Position numbers and translations under genes: made by a program. The notes beneath the pieces were generated by a model that was not told where the DNA came from, did no database searches, and saw only the letters and a list, made by a program, of their open reading frames with translations. From Nitrincola schmidtii (GTDB taxonomy: Bacteria; Pseudomonadota; Gammaproteobacteria; Pseudomonadales; Balneatricaceae), in the NCBI RefSeq assembly GCF_008973715.1, contig NZ_WBOL01000007.1:62001-126000 (forward strand): a stretch of DNA of 64,000 nt, read 5' to 3'. Each line of letters begins with the position of its first letter. The first letter of the stretch is position 1. Positions 55,082 to 64,000 of this stretch are shown here, piece by piece.

Positions 55082-57454
55082 TTATGGCTGACCCTTGTCG
55101 TTGGCTAGGAAGAACCAAGTATCCATCACAGAGTCAGGGTTCAATGACACACTGGTAATGCCTTGATCCATCAACCATCTGGCAAAGTCAGGATGATCAG
55201 ATGGTCCTTGACCGCAAATACCGATGTATTTGTCGGCATCCTTACAGGCTTTAATCGCCATGGCTAAAAGTTTTTTAACCGCATCATTACGTTCATCAAA
55301 AAGATGAGCGATGATGCCTGAGTCACGATCTAAACCCAGTGTCAGTTGCGTTAAGTCATTCGAGCCGATAGAAAATCCATCAAAGTACTGCAGAAACTCA
55401 TCAGCCAACAAGGCATTCGATGGAATTTCGCACATCATGATCAAACGTAAACCGTTTTCACCACGCTTAAGACCGTTACGAGCTAACAACTCCACCACCT
55501 GTCTCGCCTCACCCACGGTACGTACGAAAGGCACCATGATTTCCACGTTGGTGAGTTTCATTTCATCACGAACACGCTTGAGTGCGCGACACTCTAGCTC
55601 GAAACAGTCTTGGAAAGTTTCAGAGATATAACGTGCCGCGCCACGAAAACCTAGCATTGGGTTTTCTTCTGCCGGCTCATAACGATCACCACCAATTAAA
55701 TGACCATACTCATTCGACTTAAAGTCAGACATACGTACAATCACTTTGCGTGGGTAGAAGGCAGCCGCCAGAGTCGAAATACCTTCAACTAATTTGTCGA
55801 CATAGAAGTCAACGGGAGAGGCATAACCGGCAATACGACGATTGATAATCTGTTTAATATCACGTGGTTGCTGTTCAAAGTTCAACAGCGCTTTAGGATG
55901 AACACCGATCATACGGTTGATTATAAATTCCAATCGAGCCAAACCAACTCCCGCATTAGGCAGTGATTGGAAGTCGAAAGCACGATCAGGATTACCGACG
56001 TTCATCATAATTTCAAAGGGTAAAACCGGCATGGATTCAACGCTGCTGGTTTGATGCTCAAACGCCAGTTTACCTTCGTAGGCACGGCCGGTATCACCTT
56101 CCGCACACGATACCGTCACTAACTGATTGTTGTTCAGACGATCAGTCGCATCACCGCATCCCACAATCGCAGGAATACCCAGTTCACGCGCAATAATCGC
56201 AGCATGACAGGTTCGGCCACCGCGATTGGTAATGATTGCTGCCGCACGTTTCATCACCGGTTCCCAATCAGGATCGGTCATATCCGTGACAAGGACATCA
56301 CCTGGCTGAACTTCGTGCATCTGGTCAATTGAGTCCACAATACGCACTGGACCTGATCCAATTCGATGACCAATTGAACGCCCTTCTACTAGAACTTTAC
56401 CCTTTTCTTTCAACAGGTAACGCTCCATTACTGCAGAAGAACTTTGACTTCTAACTGTCTCTGGACGCGCCTGAACGATATAGAGTTCGCCATCATCGCC
56501 ATCTTTTGCCCATTCGATGTCCATCGGACGTCCATAGTGCTTTTCGATAATGACCGCAATGCGAGCAAGGGCTTCAACATCGGCATCATTAATACAGAAG
56601 CGGTCACGATCTTCGCGAGGAACGTCGACGGTTTGAACAGCATTTGCGGTGTTACCTTCACCACCATAAATCATTTTGATCGCTTTCGACCCTAGGCTTC
56701 GGCGCAGAATAGCGGGCGCACCTAAGTTCAAGGTTGGCTTATAAACATAAAACTCGTCAGGGTTAACGGCTCCTTGAACCACCGTCTCTCCCAAGCCATA
56801 AGCAGCAGTGATAAAGACGACCTGCTTGAAGCCAGATTCAGTATCCAACGTGAACATAACACCCGAAGCGCCGGTTTCACTTCTAACCATGCGCTGAATA
56901 CCCGCCGATAAAGCAACCTCACTGTGAATAAAACCACGATGTACACGGTAAGAGATGGCACGGTCATTGTAGAGAGAGGCAAATACAGATTTGATTGCCT
57001 CTTTGATGTTATCGAGGCCGCGAATATTCAGGTAGGTTTCTTGCTGGCCAGCGAAAGAAGCATCTGGAAGGTCTTCTGCGGTAGCCGATGATCTGACCGC
57101 TACGGCAATATCTTTACCTTCAGACATCTCTTGATAAGCTTGGTCAATAGCGGCTTGTAAATCAGGTTGAAACTCACCTGCCATAATCCATTCACGCAGA
57201 GTACGACCCGTTTCTGCCAGTGCGCGAGTATCATTACAATCTAAGGATTCTAGCAGATCATTGATTTTGTCGACTAAACCATTGTGTTGGAGAAAATCTC
57301 TATAAGCGTGAGCGGTTGTGGCAAAACCACCGGGGACTTTAACACCGGCATCTTTCAGTTGATGGATCATTTCGCCAAGCGATGCGTTTTTACCACCAAC
57401 TTTATCAACATCGCCCATGCCTGCCTGATCAAGACGTATGACATAATCCTGCAA
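55082..57454 (-). CDS. ppsA: Phosphoenolpyruvate synthase
   Basis: A 790-aa enzyme converting pyruvate and ATP to PEP, AMP and phosphate, for gluconeogenesis. It has an ATP-binding N-terminal domain (GKNASLGEM near 22), the phosphohistidine domain with [18 protein letters not shown] around residue 420, and the C-terminal PEP-binding barrel ending with [18 protein letters not shown]. The start is a TTG with GGAGAG upstream. It is divergent from its regulator gene ppsR, the usual arrangement. With isocitrate lyase in the same window, growth on acetate-like carbon sources is supported. Confidence 0.95.
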   Translation of the reverse strand: MQDYVIRLDQAGMGDVDKVGGKNASLGEMIHQLKDAGVKVPGGFATTAHAYRDFLQHNGLVDKINDLLESLDCNDTRALAETGRTLREWIMAGEFQPDLQAAIDQAYQEMSEGKDIAVAVRSSATAEDLPDASFAGQQETYLNIRGLDNIKEAIKSVFASLYNDRAISYRVHRGFIHSEVALSAGIQRMVRSETGASGVMFTLDTESGFKQVVFITAAYGLGETVVQGAVNPDEFYVYKPTLNLGAPAILRRSLGSKAIKMIYGGEGNTANAVQTVDVPREDRDRFCINDADVEALARIAVIIEKHYGRPMDIEWAKDGDDGELYIVQARPETVRSQSSSAVMERYLLKEKGKVLVEGRSIGHRIGSGPVRIVDSIDQMHEVQPGDVLVTDMTDPDWEPVMKRAAAIITNRGGRTCHAAIIARELGIPAIVGCGDATDRLNNNQLVTVSCAEGDTGRAYEGKLAFEHQTSSVESMPVLPFEIMMNVGNPDRAFDFQSLPNAGVGLARLEFIINRMIGVHPKALLNFEQQPRDIKQIINRRIAGYASPVDFYVDKLVEGISTLAAAFYPRKVIVRMSDFKSNEYGHLIGGDRYEPAEENPMLGFRGAARYISETFQDCFELECRALKRVRDEMKLTNVEIMVPFVRTVGEARQVVELLARNGLKRGENGLRLIMMCEIPSNALLADEFLQYFDGFSIGSNDLTQLTLGLDRDSGIIAHLFDERNDAVKKLLAMAIKACKDADKYIGICGQGPSDHPDFARWLMDQGITSVSLNPDSVMDTWFFLANDKGQP

Positions 57455-57633
57455 GGTACACTCTCCTGTTGTTTAATTGAGTCTGTCTTAGTAAAGCTCT
57501 GCCGTGAATCTTTTTTCTACACTTTCAACTTCGGCACTAAAACTAGGATGATACTTCAGTTAAACTAAAAAATCCCAGCCTTGTTAGACATGTAAAGAAA
57601 TTACATAAAAGACTCATTCGTAAGGAAAGATCA

Positions 57634-58467
57634 GTGGAAAAGTCGATCAATAGCAGAACAGCGTTTTTTATTTCAGACGGAACCGGTATCACGGCTGAAA
57701 CACTGGGTAACAGTTTGTTAACGCAATTCGAAGGGATACATTTTGATATGATCACCCTTCCCTATATTGATACGCTTGAAAAAGCCGAACGCGTCGTCGC
57801 TAAAATTAATGAGGCCTGTGAGAAAGACCATAAAGCTGCCATTGTTTTTGATACCATCGTGAATCCAGAAATTCGAGAGATGATTGCAGCATCGAACGGT
57901 TTCAAAATCGATGTCTTTGAAACTTTCCTAAAACCTCTTGAAAAAGAGCTAGACGCACACTCTTCCTACACGGTCGGAAAATCGCACTCTATCAACGAGG
58001 CCAGTCGCTATAAAGAGCGAATCGCGTCGGTTAACTTTGCCTTAGACAATGATGATGGTGGGCGTGTTCAGCAATATCATAAAGCCGACCTTATTCTTGT
58101 CGGTGTATCTCGCTGCGGCAAAACTCCTACCTGTCTTTATATGGCGCTGCAGTTTGGTATACGTGCAGCCAACTACCCAATCACGATTGATGATTTAGAA
58201 GCACAGGGATTACCTGATATTTTAATGCAGCATCGTGAAAAGTTATTTGGCCTGACGATTGATCCTTTCCATTTAGCTGCGATACGCCATGAACGCCGTC
58301 CTAACAGTCGTTATGCTTCGTTAGAGCAATGCGAATTTGAAGTCAGAGAAGTGGAAAGACGTCTGCAACAACTGAACTTAGGCATGATTAATACCACCCA
58401 CTTTTCCGTTGAAGAGATCGCCACTCGCATCATGGCCGATGCAGGACTGAAGCGCAGAATTGCCTAG
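57634..58467 (+). CDS. ppsR: PEP synthase regulatory protein (kinase/phosphorylase)
   Basis: A 277-aa bifunctional DUF299 protein that inactivates PEP synthase by ADP-dependent threonine phosphorylation and reactivates it by Pi-dependent dephosphorylation. It opens with [19 protein letters not shown] and has the P-loop [10 protein letters not shown] (about residue 152). The start is GTG with AAGGAAAG upstream. Divergent from ppsA across a 179-base gap that must hold both promoters. Confidence 0.94.
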   Translation: MEKSINSRTAFFISDGTGITAETLGNSLLTQFEGIHFDMITLPYIDTLEKAERVVAKINEACEKDHKAAIVFDTIVNPEIREMIAASNGFKIDVFETFLKPLEKELDAHSSYTVGKSHSINEASRYKERIASVNFALDNDDGGRVQQYHKADLILVGVSRCGKTPTCLYMALQFGIRAANYPITIDDLEAQGLPDILMQHREKLFGLTIDPFHLAAIRHERRPNSRYASLEQCEFEVREVERRLQQLNLGMINTTHFSVEEIATRIMADAGLKRRIA

Positions 58468-58493
58468 TGGTAATAGTGATCATGATGATTAAC

Positions 58494-59897
58494 CTAGTCC
58501 ATATTTAGTTTTTTCAATCGGTATCTTAGGGTACGAAACGAGATGCCGAGTTTTTTGGCTGCTGCCGTTTTGTTGTAATCAGATGCTTGCAATGCTTTTT
58601 CGAGTATCTGTCGCTCTACACTTTCTAAGTAACTTTCTAAACCTACCTCACAAACACTGTCGAGATTTTCAACTGCCACAGCATTCACTTGCGTCGTATG
58701 GCTTGAGCGACCATCGGTTTGAATATCATCTGCTTCAATCACATCACCATCGTTCAAGGTAATGGCTCTTGCTAAAAGATTTTCTAGCTCTCGCACATTG
58801 CCAGGAAATGCATGCTGGCAAAGTCGCTTCAACGCACAGTCAGAAAGACTCGGTACCGATCGACCCATCTCTTCAGCAAGCTGACTGAGAAAAAAGTTAG
58901 CTAAGCTTGGAATGTCTTCAGGATGCTCACGTAAAGGTGGAACTTTAAGCTCTATTACATTGATTCTGTAATATAAATCCTCTCTGAACTCACCCGCTTC
59001 TACCTTTGCTGCCAAGTCCTCATGCGTTGCACTGACAATACGGACATCGACATACTCTTCTTTTTGAGCACCCACAGGACGTACCGATTTCTCTTGAATG
59101 GCACGCAAAAGTTTTACCTGCATATCCAAAGGCAAATCGGCAACTTCATCCAGAAATAAGGTCCCACCTTCTGCCGCTTGAAAAAGGCCTTCTTTATTTT
59201 GCGTCGCTCCAGTAAAACTGCCCTTACGATGTCCGAAAAATTCACTTTCCATCAACTCAGCAGGAATAGCACCACAGTTAACGGCAATAAAAGGCTTATC
59301 ACAACGATGACTGCGATGGTGAAGCATTCGAGCAACTAACTCTTTACCTGTACCCGACTCTCCATGAATATGCACTGGTGCAAGGCTTCTTGCTAAACGG
59401 ATAACGAGTTTGCGAATTTTTTCAATGATTTCAGACTGCCCCATTAACTCAGGACCTGTATCACAGGATGCAACAACTTCCTTTTGTTGATCTAGACGCA
59501 ATGCAGATGTTACAAGATTCCTAAGGGTTTGAAGTTCAACAGGTTTATTCAAAAAATCGAAAGCGCCCGCTTTTAATGCCTCGATAGCACTGCTCATATT
59601 GCCATGTGCCGTAATCATCGCCACAGGAATTTGCGAAAACTGTTTTTGAATACGATAGATCAACTCCATACCATTGCCATCAGGTAAGCGCATGTCTGTT
59701 AAACACAGCTGAATGCCACCTTCTCCATGTAACTCTAGAAGCTGATTAGCCTGCGACAATGTCTCTGCCTCTAAGCACTCGACCTGCATTCGAGTCAACG
59801 TCAAACTAATTAACTCTCGAATATCTGGCTCATCATCGACAATAAGTACTTTAGGACGCTGATTGGGTACCCATGATTTAGCAGAACTGATCGACAC
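58494..59897 (-). CDS. pilR: Type IV pilus response regulator PilR (NtrC family)
   Basis: A 467-aa sigma54 activator: receiver (Asp68 in LTDMRLPDG), AAA+ domain (about 155-390) with Walker A GESGTGKE and the sigma54-contact loop GSFTGA (the GAFTGA motif with Ala to Ser at position two), and a C-terminal Fis-type HTH (about 425-465). In Pseudomonas it switches on pilA, which is not in this window. It follows pilS by two bases. Confidence 0.92.
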   Translation of the reverse strand: MSISSAKSWVPNQRPKVLIVDDEPDIRELISLTLTRMQVECLEAETLSQANQLLELHGEGGIQLCLTDMRLPDGNGMELIYRIQKQFSQIPVAMITAHGNMSSAIEALKAGAFDFLNKPVELQTLRNLVTSALRLDQQKEVVASCDTGPELMGQSEIIEKIRKLVIRLARSLAPVHIHGESGTGKELVARMLHHRSHRCDKPFIAVNCGAIPAELMESEFFGHRKGSFTGATQNKEGLFQAAEGGTLFLDEVADLPLDMQVKLLRAIQEKSVRPVGAQKEEYVDVRIVSATHEDLAAKVEAGEFREDLYYRINVIELKVPPLREHPEDIPSLANFFLSQLAEEMGRSVPSLSDCALKRLCQHAFPGNVRELENLLARAITLNDGDVIEADDIQTDGRSSHTTQVNAVAVENLDSVCEVGLESYLESVERQILEKALQASDYNKTAAAKKLGISFRTLRYRLKKLNMD

Positions 59898-59899
59898 TG

Positions 59900-61498
59900 T
59901 TAATCCTCTTCAATGATCACTTGAGCATTAAAGCTCAAGCGAAAACAGGTATAGTTTTTTTGCTGCTGATGCGCCAGATGAGATTGATTAGCCTGAGCTA
60001 ATTCACGTGATAAGTATAACCCTAAACCGGTTCCTTTGGCTGTTGTAGTAAAGAATGGTTCAAATAGCTGATCTCGATGCTGCTCTTTAACCGGTGGCCC
60101 ATTATTGATCACCTCTATAAACGTTGAACGCGAATCACCCCCTGACAATCTAACAATTACCTCAGGGGTTTGCTCTGATAGCAAAGCATAATCACAGGCA
60201 TTCCTGAAAAGGTTGCTGAGTATTTGGTGCAAGTGACCTGAGTCAAAAATAACGTGAATAGGTTGCTCTACTTTGTTATCGAAAATCACCAGTGGTTTTA
60301 TTTCTGGTTTCAAATACACAAGCTCATCAATAAAACGCTGTAGCCAAGATGAAATCTCTAACTTTTCTTTGCTAACTCGATCACGATTACCCAATTGCAA
60401 CACGTCTTCAACGATACGATTAACACGAGCAGTGTTTTCTTTGATGATGTCGGTTAAGCGCAAATCCTCAGGGGGGAGATGGTCTGACTCCGCCAGTAGC
60501 GCACTGGCATGACCAATTGAGCTAAGCGGGTTACGAATTTCATGAGCAATTCCGGCAGTTAAACGGCCTAAGGATGCCAGTCTTAATTGTTGTGACTGTT
60601 CGTCAACTAACGCAGCATCCTCTAAAAAAATCAGTACGCCAGCTTTACGTTCATCACCCCCGCTGCTGATGGGTACAATTTGAATTAATAAGCTGGCAGG
60701 TAAGGTATCCACGCGCTGTTTAGCATAGATAGATTTACGTTCCTTCATCCATAAACGCAATTGGAGATTTAACTCTGTACTGAAATATTGTAAGGGAGTA
60801 CCTAAACTTTGTGACGGCGCATCAAGTAAACGTCGAGCAGCCTCATTGACTAACCTAACACTTTGCTGTTGATCGACCACTAATACCCCCGTTGCCATTT
60901 GGCTGATCACCTGCTCAGTCAATTCGGACATATTCGCCAGATCCAATCCACGTGCATGTGCTAGGTCGGCATTTTCTCTGGCTTGTTTGGCTAGCACTGT
61001 TGCTAATACGGACGTTACTATCAGCGCCAACCCCAACAAACCCGCCATAGAGTAATTGTATTGACTGGTGTGTGAGTATACCTGACTGTAAAACTGCTCG
61101 AATAAGACAGCAATGGATGCAACTGCAGCAAAAAATACTGACATTCGCCCTGCAAGCAACATACTTGCGTTGGCGATACTGACCACTAAAAGCATACCTA
61201 CACCACTACTGATACCGCCACTAGCGTGCATCATCAAGGTAAATAGCACTATATCGATGGTGGTATGGGTATAAACCTGCCATGTGTAATGTGGTGTTCT
61301 GAGTAATAAAGGATATATAGCTAACAGCGATATGATTGCATAAAGAAAAACTGATGTATTAAATAGGTGAGGATAAGTTTCTCCTAACGGATCGGGTAGA
61401 TAACCAGTATGGATTAAAAATACGATAAGCATCGCCAACACAATACGATAAAGTGTCAGTAGGCGCATGATTCTCCATGCTTTTATAGTTACATCCAT
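59900..61498 (-). CDS. pilS: Type IV pilus sensor kinase PilS
   Basis: A 532-aa membrane kinase with six predicted N-terminal helices (about 12-180), a PAS domain (about 195-300), HisKA with the site GIAHEIRNPLSS (His about 320) and an HATPase domain (GTGLGLYLSRE). In Pseudomonas PilS senses pilin level in the inner membrane. It is divergent from pilB, unlike the P. aeruginosa arrangement in which pilSR lie apart from pilBCD. Confidence 0.92.
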   Translation of the reverse strand: MDVTIKAWRIMRLLTLYRIVLAMLIVFLIHTGYLPDPLGETYPHLFNTSVFLYAIISLLAIYPLLLRTPHYTWQVYTHTTIDIVLFTLMMHASGGISSGVGMLLVVSIANASMLLAGRMSVFFAAVASIAVLFEQFYSQVYSHTSQYNYSMAGLLGLALIVTSVLATVLAKQARENADLAHARGLDLANMSELTEQVISQMATGVLVVDQQQSVRLVNEAARRLLDAPSQSLGTPLQYFSTELNLQLRLWMKERKSIYAKQRVDTLPASLLIQIVPISSGGDERKAGVLIFLEDAALVDEQSQQLRLASLGRLTAGIAHEIRNPLSSIGHASALLAESDHLPPEDLRLTDIIKENTARVNRIVEDVLQLGNRDRVSKEKLEISSWLQRFIDELVYLKPEIKPLVIFDNKVEQPIHVIFDSGHLHQILSNLFRNACDYALLSEQTPEVIVRLSGGDSRSTFIEVINNGPPVKEQHRDQLFEPFFTTTAKGTGLGLYLSRELAQANQSHLAHQQQKNYTCFRLSFNAQVIIEED

Positions 61499-61600
61499 AC
61501 GCTACTTTCCTAATGGTAGGCTTGTAAGATTCTTGAGCAGGGTCAAATCCTTTGTAAATAATCACCACGAAAACAAGCTAGAATAGCTTAGGTCATTGAT

Positions 61601-61638
61601 AACTGTGATTAACTGTGATTTGATTGCTATGCTATAAG
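61601..61638 (+). promoter_or_regulatory. Candidate pilB promoter with tandem 10-bp repeat
   Basis: AACTGTGATT occurs twice in direct tandem (61601-61620). An extended -10 element, TGCTATAAG, lies at 61630-61638, about 34 bases before the pilB start. The repeats overlap the -35 region and could bind an activator. No sigma54-type GG-GC element is seen. Confidence 0.4.
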
Positions 61639-61671
61639 AATATCAATGATTAGGTTAACTTGGGAGTTACT

Positions 61672-63390
61672 GTGGCACAAGGGGCTCAACCACTTAGCGG
61701 TCTTGCAAAACGTTTGGTTATGGACGGCGTTTTTTCTGCTGAAGTTGCCACGGATGCAATTCAAAAATCTCGCGAATCTAAACAGCCGTTCGTGAGCTAC
61801 ATTATTAAGCAACGTCTTGTCAGTGCTCATCGTGCTGCTTCTGCGGCAGCTGAAGAGTTTGGTTTGCCTTTACTGGATCTTGATGCAATACCGGGTGATT
61901 CCTTACCCAAAGAGATTATTTCTGATGCACTAATTACCAAGCATCATATTCTGCCATTAATGAAGCGCGATAATCGACTATTCGTAGCGGTCGCTGACCC
62001 GACTAACATGCAGGGTGTCGATGAGATAAAGTTTCAAACTGGCATTATCACCGAAGTTGTCATTGTAGAAGAAGATAAACTGTCTGCCGCTTTAGATATT
62101 TATTTAGATCAACAACAGAGCTCTGCGCTTGGCGACTTGGATGATGCCGATTTAGATAATCTTGATATTGACGATGGCTCTCAACCCAAAGAAGAAGAGC
62201 AAACAGCAGAAGATGCTGCCAGTGAAGCACCAATTGTTCGCTTCATTAATAAAGTATTGATGGATGCCATCAAAACAGGCGCATCGGATATTCACTTTGA
62301 ACCTTATGAAAAAATCTACCGCGTACGTTGTCGTATCGATGGTATTCTTCAAGAAGTTCACCGCCCGCCAATGAACCTTGCTACCCGCTTAGCTGCCAGA
62401 CTTAAAGTTATGTCTCAGATGGACATTTCTGAAAAGCGCGTGCCGCAAGACGGTCGTATCAAAATGAAAGTCACCAAAAATCGCTCCATCGATTTTCGTG
62501 TGAATAGCTTACCCACCCTATGGGGTGAGAAAATTGTATTGCGTATACTTGATCCAACCAGTGCAAAAATTGGGGTTGAAGCCTTAGGTTTTGAACCTGA
62601 TCAGAAGAAAATTTACCTTACCACTCTAGAACAGCCCCAAGGCATGATCTTGGTAACGGGCCCAACGGGTTCAGGTAAGACGGTAACCCTTTATACGGGT
62701 TTGAATATTTTAAATACTTCAGAGCGAAACATATCCACCGCAGAAGATCCTGTCGAGATCAATATGGACGGTATCAACCAGGTTCATGTTAACACCAAAG
62801 TGGGTTTAACTTTCGCGGAAGCTCTTCGCTCTTTCCTACGTCAAGACCCTGATGTCGTTATGGTGGGTGAAATTCGAGACCTTGAGACGGCTGAAATTGC
62901 CATCAAGGCTGCTCAAACCGGTCACATGGTTTTGTCTACATTGCACACCAACAGTGCGCCTGAGACTCTGACTCGTTTACGTAATATGGGTGTACCCGCA
63001 TTCAACGTAGCCACCTCTGTCAGTCTTATTATTGCTCAGCGACTCGGTCGACGCTTATGTGAATCATGTAAACGCCCGGCAACGATCCCAGAAGCTGCGT
63101 TGCTCGAAGAAGGTTTCAAACCTGAACAGATACCCGATCTGCATATATATGAAGCCAATCATGATGGTTGTCCAAAATGCAACAAGGGTTACAAAGGACG
63201 CGTTGGGATCTATGAAATGTTGGCAATGAGCCAAGAAATAGCAGAATGTATCATGGAAAATGGTACTTCTCTCGATATACTGCGTGTAGCGCGCAAACAG
63301 GGATTTAAAACTCTTCGAGAATCCGGTCTTCTTAAAGTTGCAAACGGTTTAACAAGTTTAGAAGAGATGAATCGTGTTATTAAGACCTAA
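61672..63390 (+). CDS. pilB: Type IV pilus assembly ATPase PilB
   Basis: A 572-aa extension ATPase: N-terminal domain (about 1-150), then GspE-type ATPase core with Walker A GPTGSGKT (about 330), Walker B VVMVGEIRD, the His box region GHMVLSTLHTN and a zinc site of four cysteines (CESC and CPKC). GGGAG lies five bases before GTG 61672, so I choose this over a TTG at 61660. The pilC gene follows 17 bases later. Confidence 0.94.
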   Translation: MAQGAQPLSGLAKRLVMDGVFSAEVATDAIQKSRESKQPFVSYIIKQRLVSAHRAASAAAEEFGLPLLDLDAIPGDSLPKEIISDALITKHHILPLMKRDNRLFVAVADPTNMQGVDEIKFQTGIITEVVIVEEDKLSAALDIYLDQQQSSALGDLDDADLDNLDIDDGSQPKEEEQTAEDAASEAPIVRFINKVLMDAIKTGASDIHFEPYEKIYRVRCRIDGILQEVHRPPMNLATRLAARLKVMSQMDISEKRVPQDGRIKMKVTKNRSIDFRVNSLPTLWGEKIVLRILDPTSAKIGVEALGFEPDQKKIYLTTLEQPQGMILVTGPTGSGKTVTLYTGLNILNTSERNISTAEDPVEINMDGINQVHVNTKVGLTFAEALRSFLRQDPDVVMVGEIRDLETAEIAIKAAQTGHMVLSTLHTNSAPETLTRLRNMGVPAFNVATSVSLIIAQRLGRRLCESCKRPATIPEAALLEEGFKPEQIPDLHIYEANHDGCPKCNKGYKGRVGIYEMLAMSQEIAECIMENGTSLDILRVARKQGFKTLRESGLLKVANGLTSLEEMNRVIKT

Positions 63391-63407
63391 TTAGGAAAAT
63401 AACCAAG

Positions 63408-64000
63408 ATGGCGACAGCAGCAGCTAAAAAAGAAAAAAAGAAGCTTACTTTCCAATGGGAAGGCAAGGATCGTAGTGGCAACAAAAGTAAGGGTAAAATT
63501 GACGCTGAAAACGTCGCAATTGCCAAATCGTTGCTGCGTAAACAGGGCATAAACCCAAGTAAAGTTGCCAAGCAAAGTAGCCTTTCGTTTCTGGGTGGTA
63601 AAAACAAACCCATTAAACCATTGGATATTGCCTTCTTTACTCGACAGATGGCAACGATGATGAAATCCGGTGTTCCTTTGTTACAAGGGTTAGAGATCGT
63701 TGCCAATGGAACTGAAAAGGTCAAACTGAAAGAGATGACCTATGACATTCGTAATGATGTTAACGGTGGTACAGATTTCTCTACAGCCCTATCACACCAT
63801 CCTAAGTATTTTGATGAACTCACCTGTTCACTTGTACGAGCCGGTGAACAATCCGGTGCGCTGGAAACAATGCTTGATCGTATAGCCACCTATAAAGAAA
63901 AAATTGAGTCCTTAAAAGCGAAAATCAAAAAGGCGATGACCTATCCTGCAGCAGTTGTGGTCGTTGGTATCGTGGTTTCTGCTATTCTGTTGGTGAAAGT
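63408..64000 (+). CDS. pilC: Type IV pilus platform protein PilC, 3' end cut by window edge
   Basis: Open from ATG 63408 to the window end (197 codons). The basic N-terminus (MATAAAKKEKKKLTFQWEG) is followed by the first T2SSF domain with DIAFFTRQMATMMKSGVPLL and EQSGALETMLDRIA, and by the first hydrophobic segment at the window edge. It is the inner-membrane platform that PilB acts on. AGGA lies 11 bases upstream. Confidence 0.93.
   Translation, partial: MATAAAKKEKKKLTFQWEGKDRSGNKSKGKIDAENVAIAKSLLRKQGINPSKVAKQSSLSFLGGKNKPIKPLDIAFFTRQMATMMKSGVPLLQGLEIVANGTEKVKLKEMTYDIRNDVNGGTDFSTALSHHPKYFDELTCSLVRAGEQSGALETMLDRIATYKEKIESLKAKIKKAMTYPAAVVVVGIVVSAILLVK

Overview
The window reads as a chromosomal segment of a marine-type gammaproteobacterium, probably near the Oceanospirillales/Pseudomonadales. 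This rests on the gene families and local gene orders: the methyltransferase/rnhA/dnaQ cluster divergent from gloB-mltD, psrA next to nagZ, pilSR and pilBC, ppsA/ppsR and cydDC. Genus-level assignment is not possible by eye. Base composition looks moderate. I see no tRNA, rRNA, CRISPR array, integrase or insertion sequence.

Layout. (1) 1-9.3 kb: 3' part of isocitrate lyase; an Lrp-type regulator divergent from an EamA exporter; an operon of rbgA, a small lysine-rich protein and threonine aldolase; two HDOD signalling proteins around an omega-amidase-type nitrilase. (2) 9.3-16.1 kb: sohB, then psrA, a cytosolic-looking YkuD protein, nagZ, cydD and cydC, all on the minus strand. (3) 16.2-25.7 kb: SCP2 protein, short NudC, dnaQ, rnhA, methyltransferase; then gloB, mltD and the peptide transporter genes yejA-yejB-yejE without an adjacent yejF ATPase. 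(4) 25.8-36.5 kb: a tightly packed six-gene minus-strand sensory operon. It encodes a CheB-CheR-PAS-GGDEF-EAL fusion of about 1491 aa, a kinase-less bacteriophytochrome core, a heme oxygenase, a membrane MCP, a soluble multi-PAS MCP-like protein and an EAL phosphodiesterase. (5) 36.7-47.1 kb: a two-partner secretion operon (giant adhesin, outer-membrane transporter, IalB-like protein) divergent from a histidine kinase/response regulator pair. Three tandem 11-bp boxes lie in the shared promoter region. (6) 47.1-51.8 kb: cvfB, a 97-bp palindromic element, a basic amino acid ABC transporter operon and a coiled-coil protein. (7) 51.8-58.5 kb: Na/Pi cotransporter-like protein, ampG, ppsA and ppsR. 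(8) 58.5-64 kb: pilR, pilS, pilB and the start of pilC.

How the genes work together. Region 4 is the most unusual part. Heme oxygenase would make biliverdin and the phytochrome core would bind it through Cys12. The photosensor has no kinase, so the signal would have to pass by contact to its operon partners, which combine chemoreceptor methylation/demethylation with c-di-GMP synthesis and breakdown. I infer a red/far-red light input linked to taxis and the motile-sessile switch. Region 5, an adhesin under its own sensor kinase, and the type IV pilus genes in region 8 fit a surface-attachment lifestyle. Peptidoglycan recycling is a second theme: mltD, ampG, nagZ and a cytosolic YkuD protein that may act as an L,D-carboxypeptidase.
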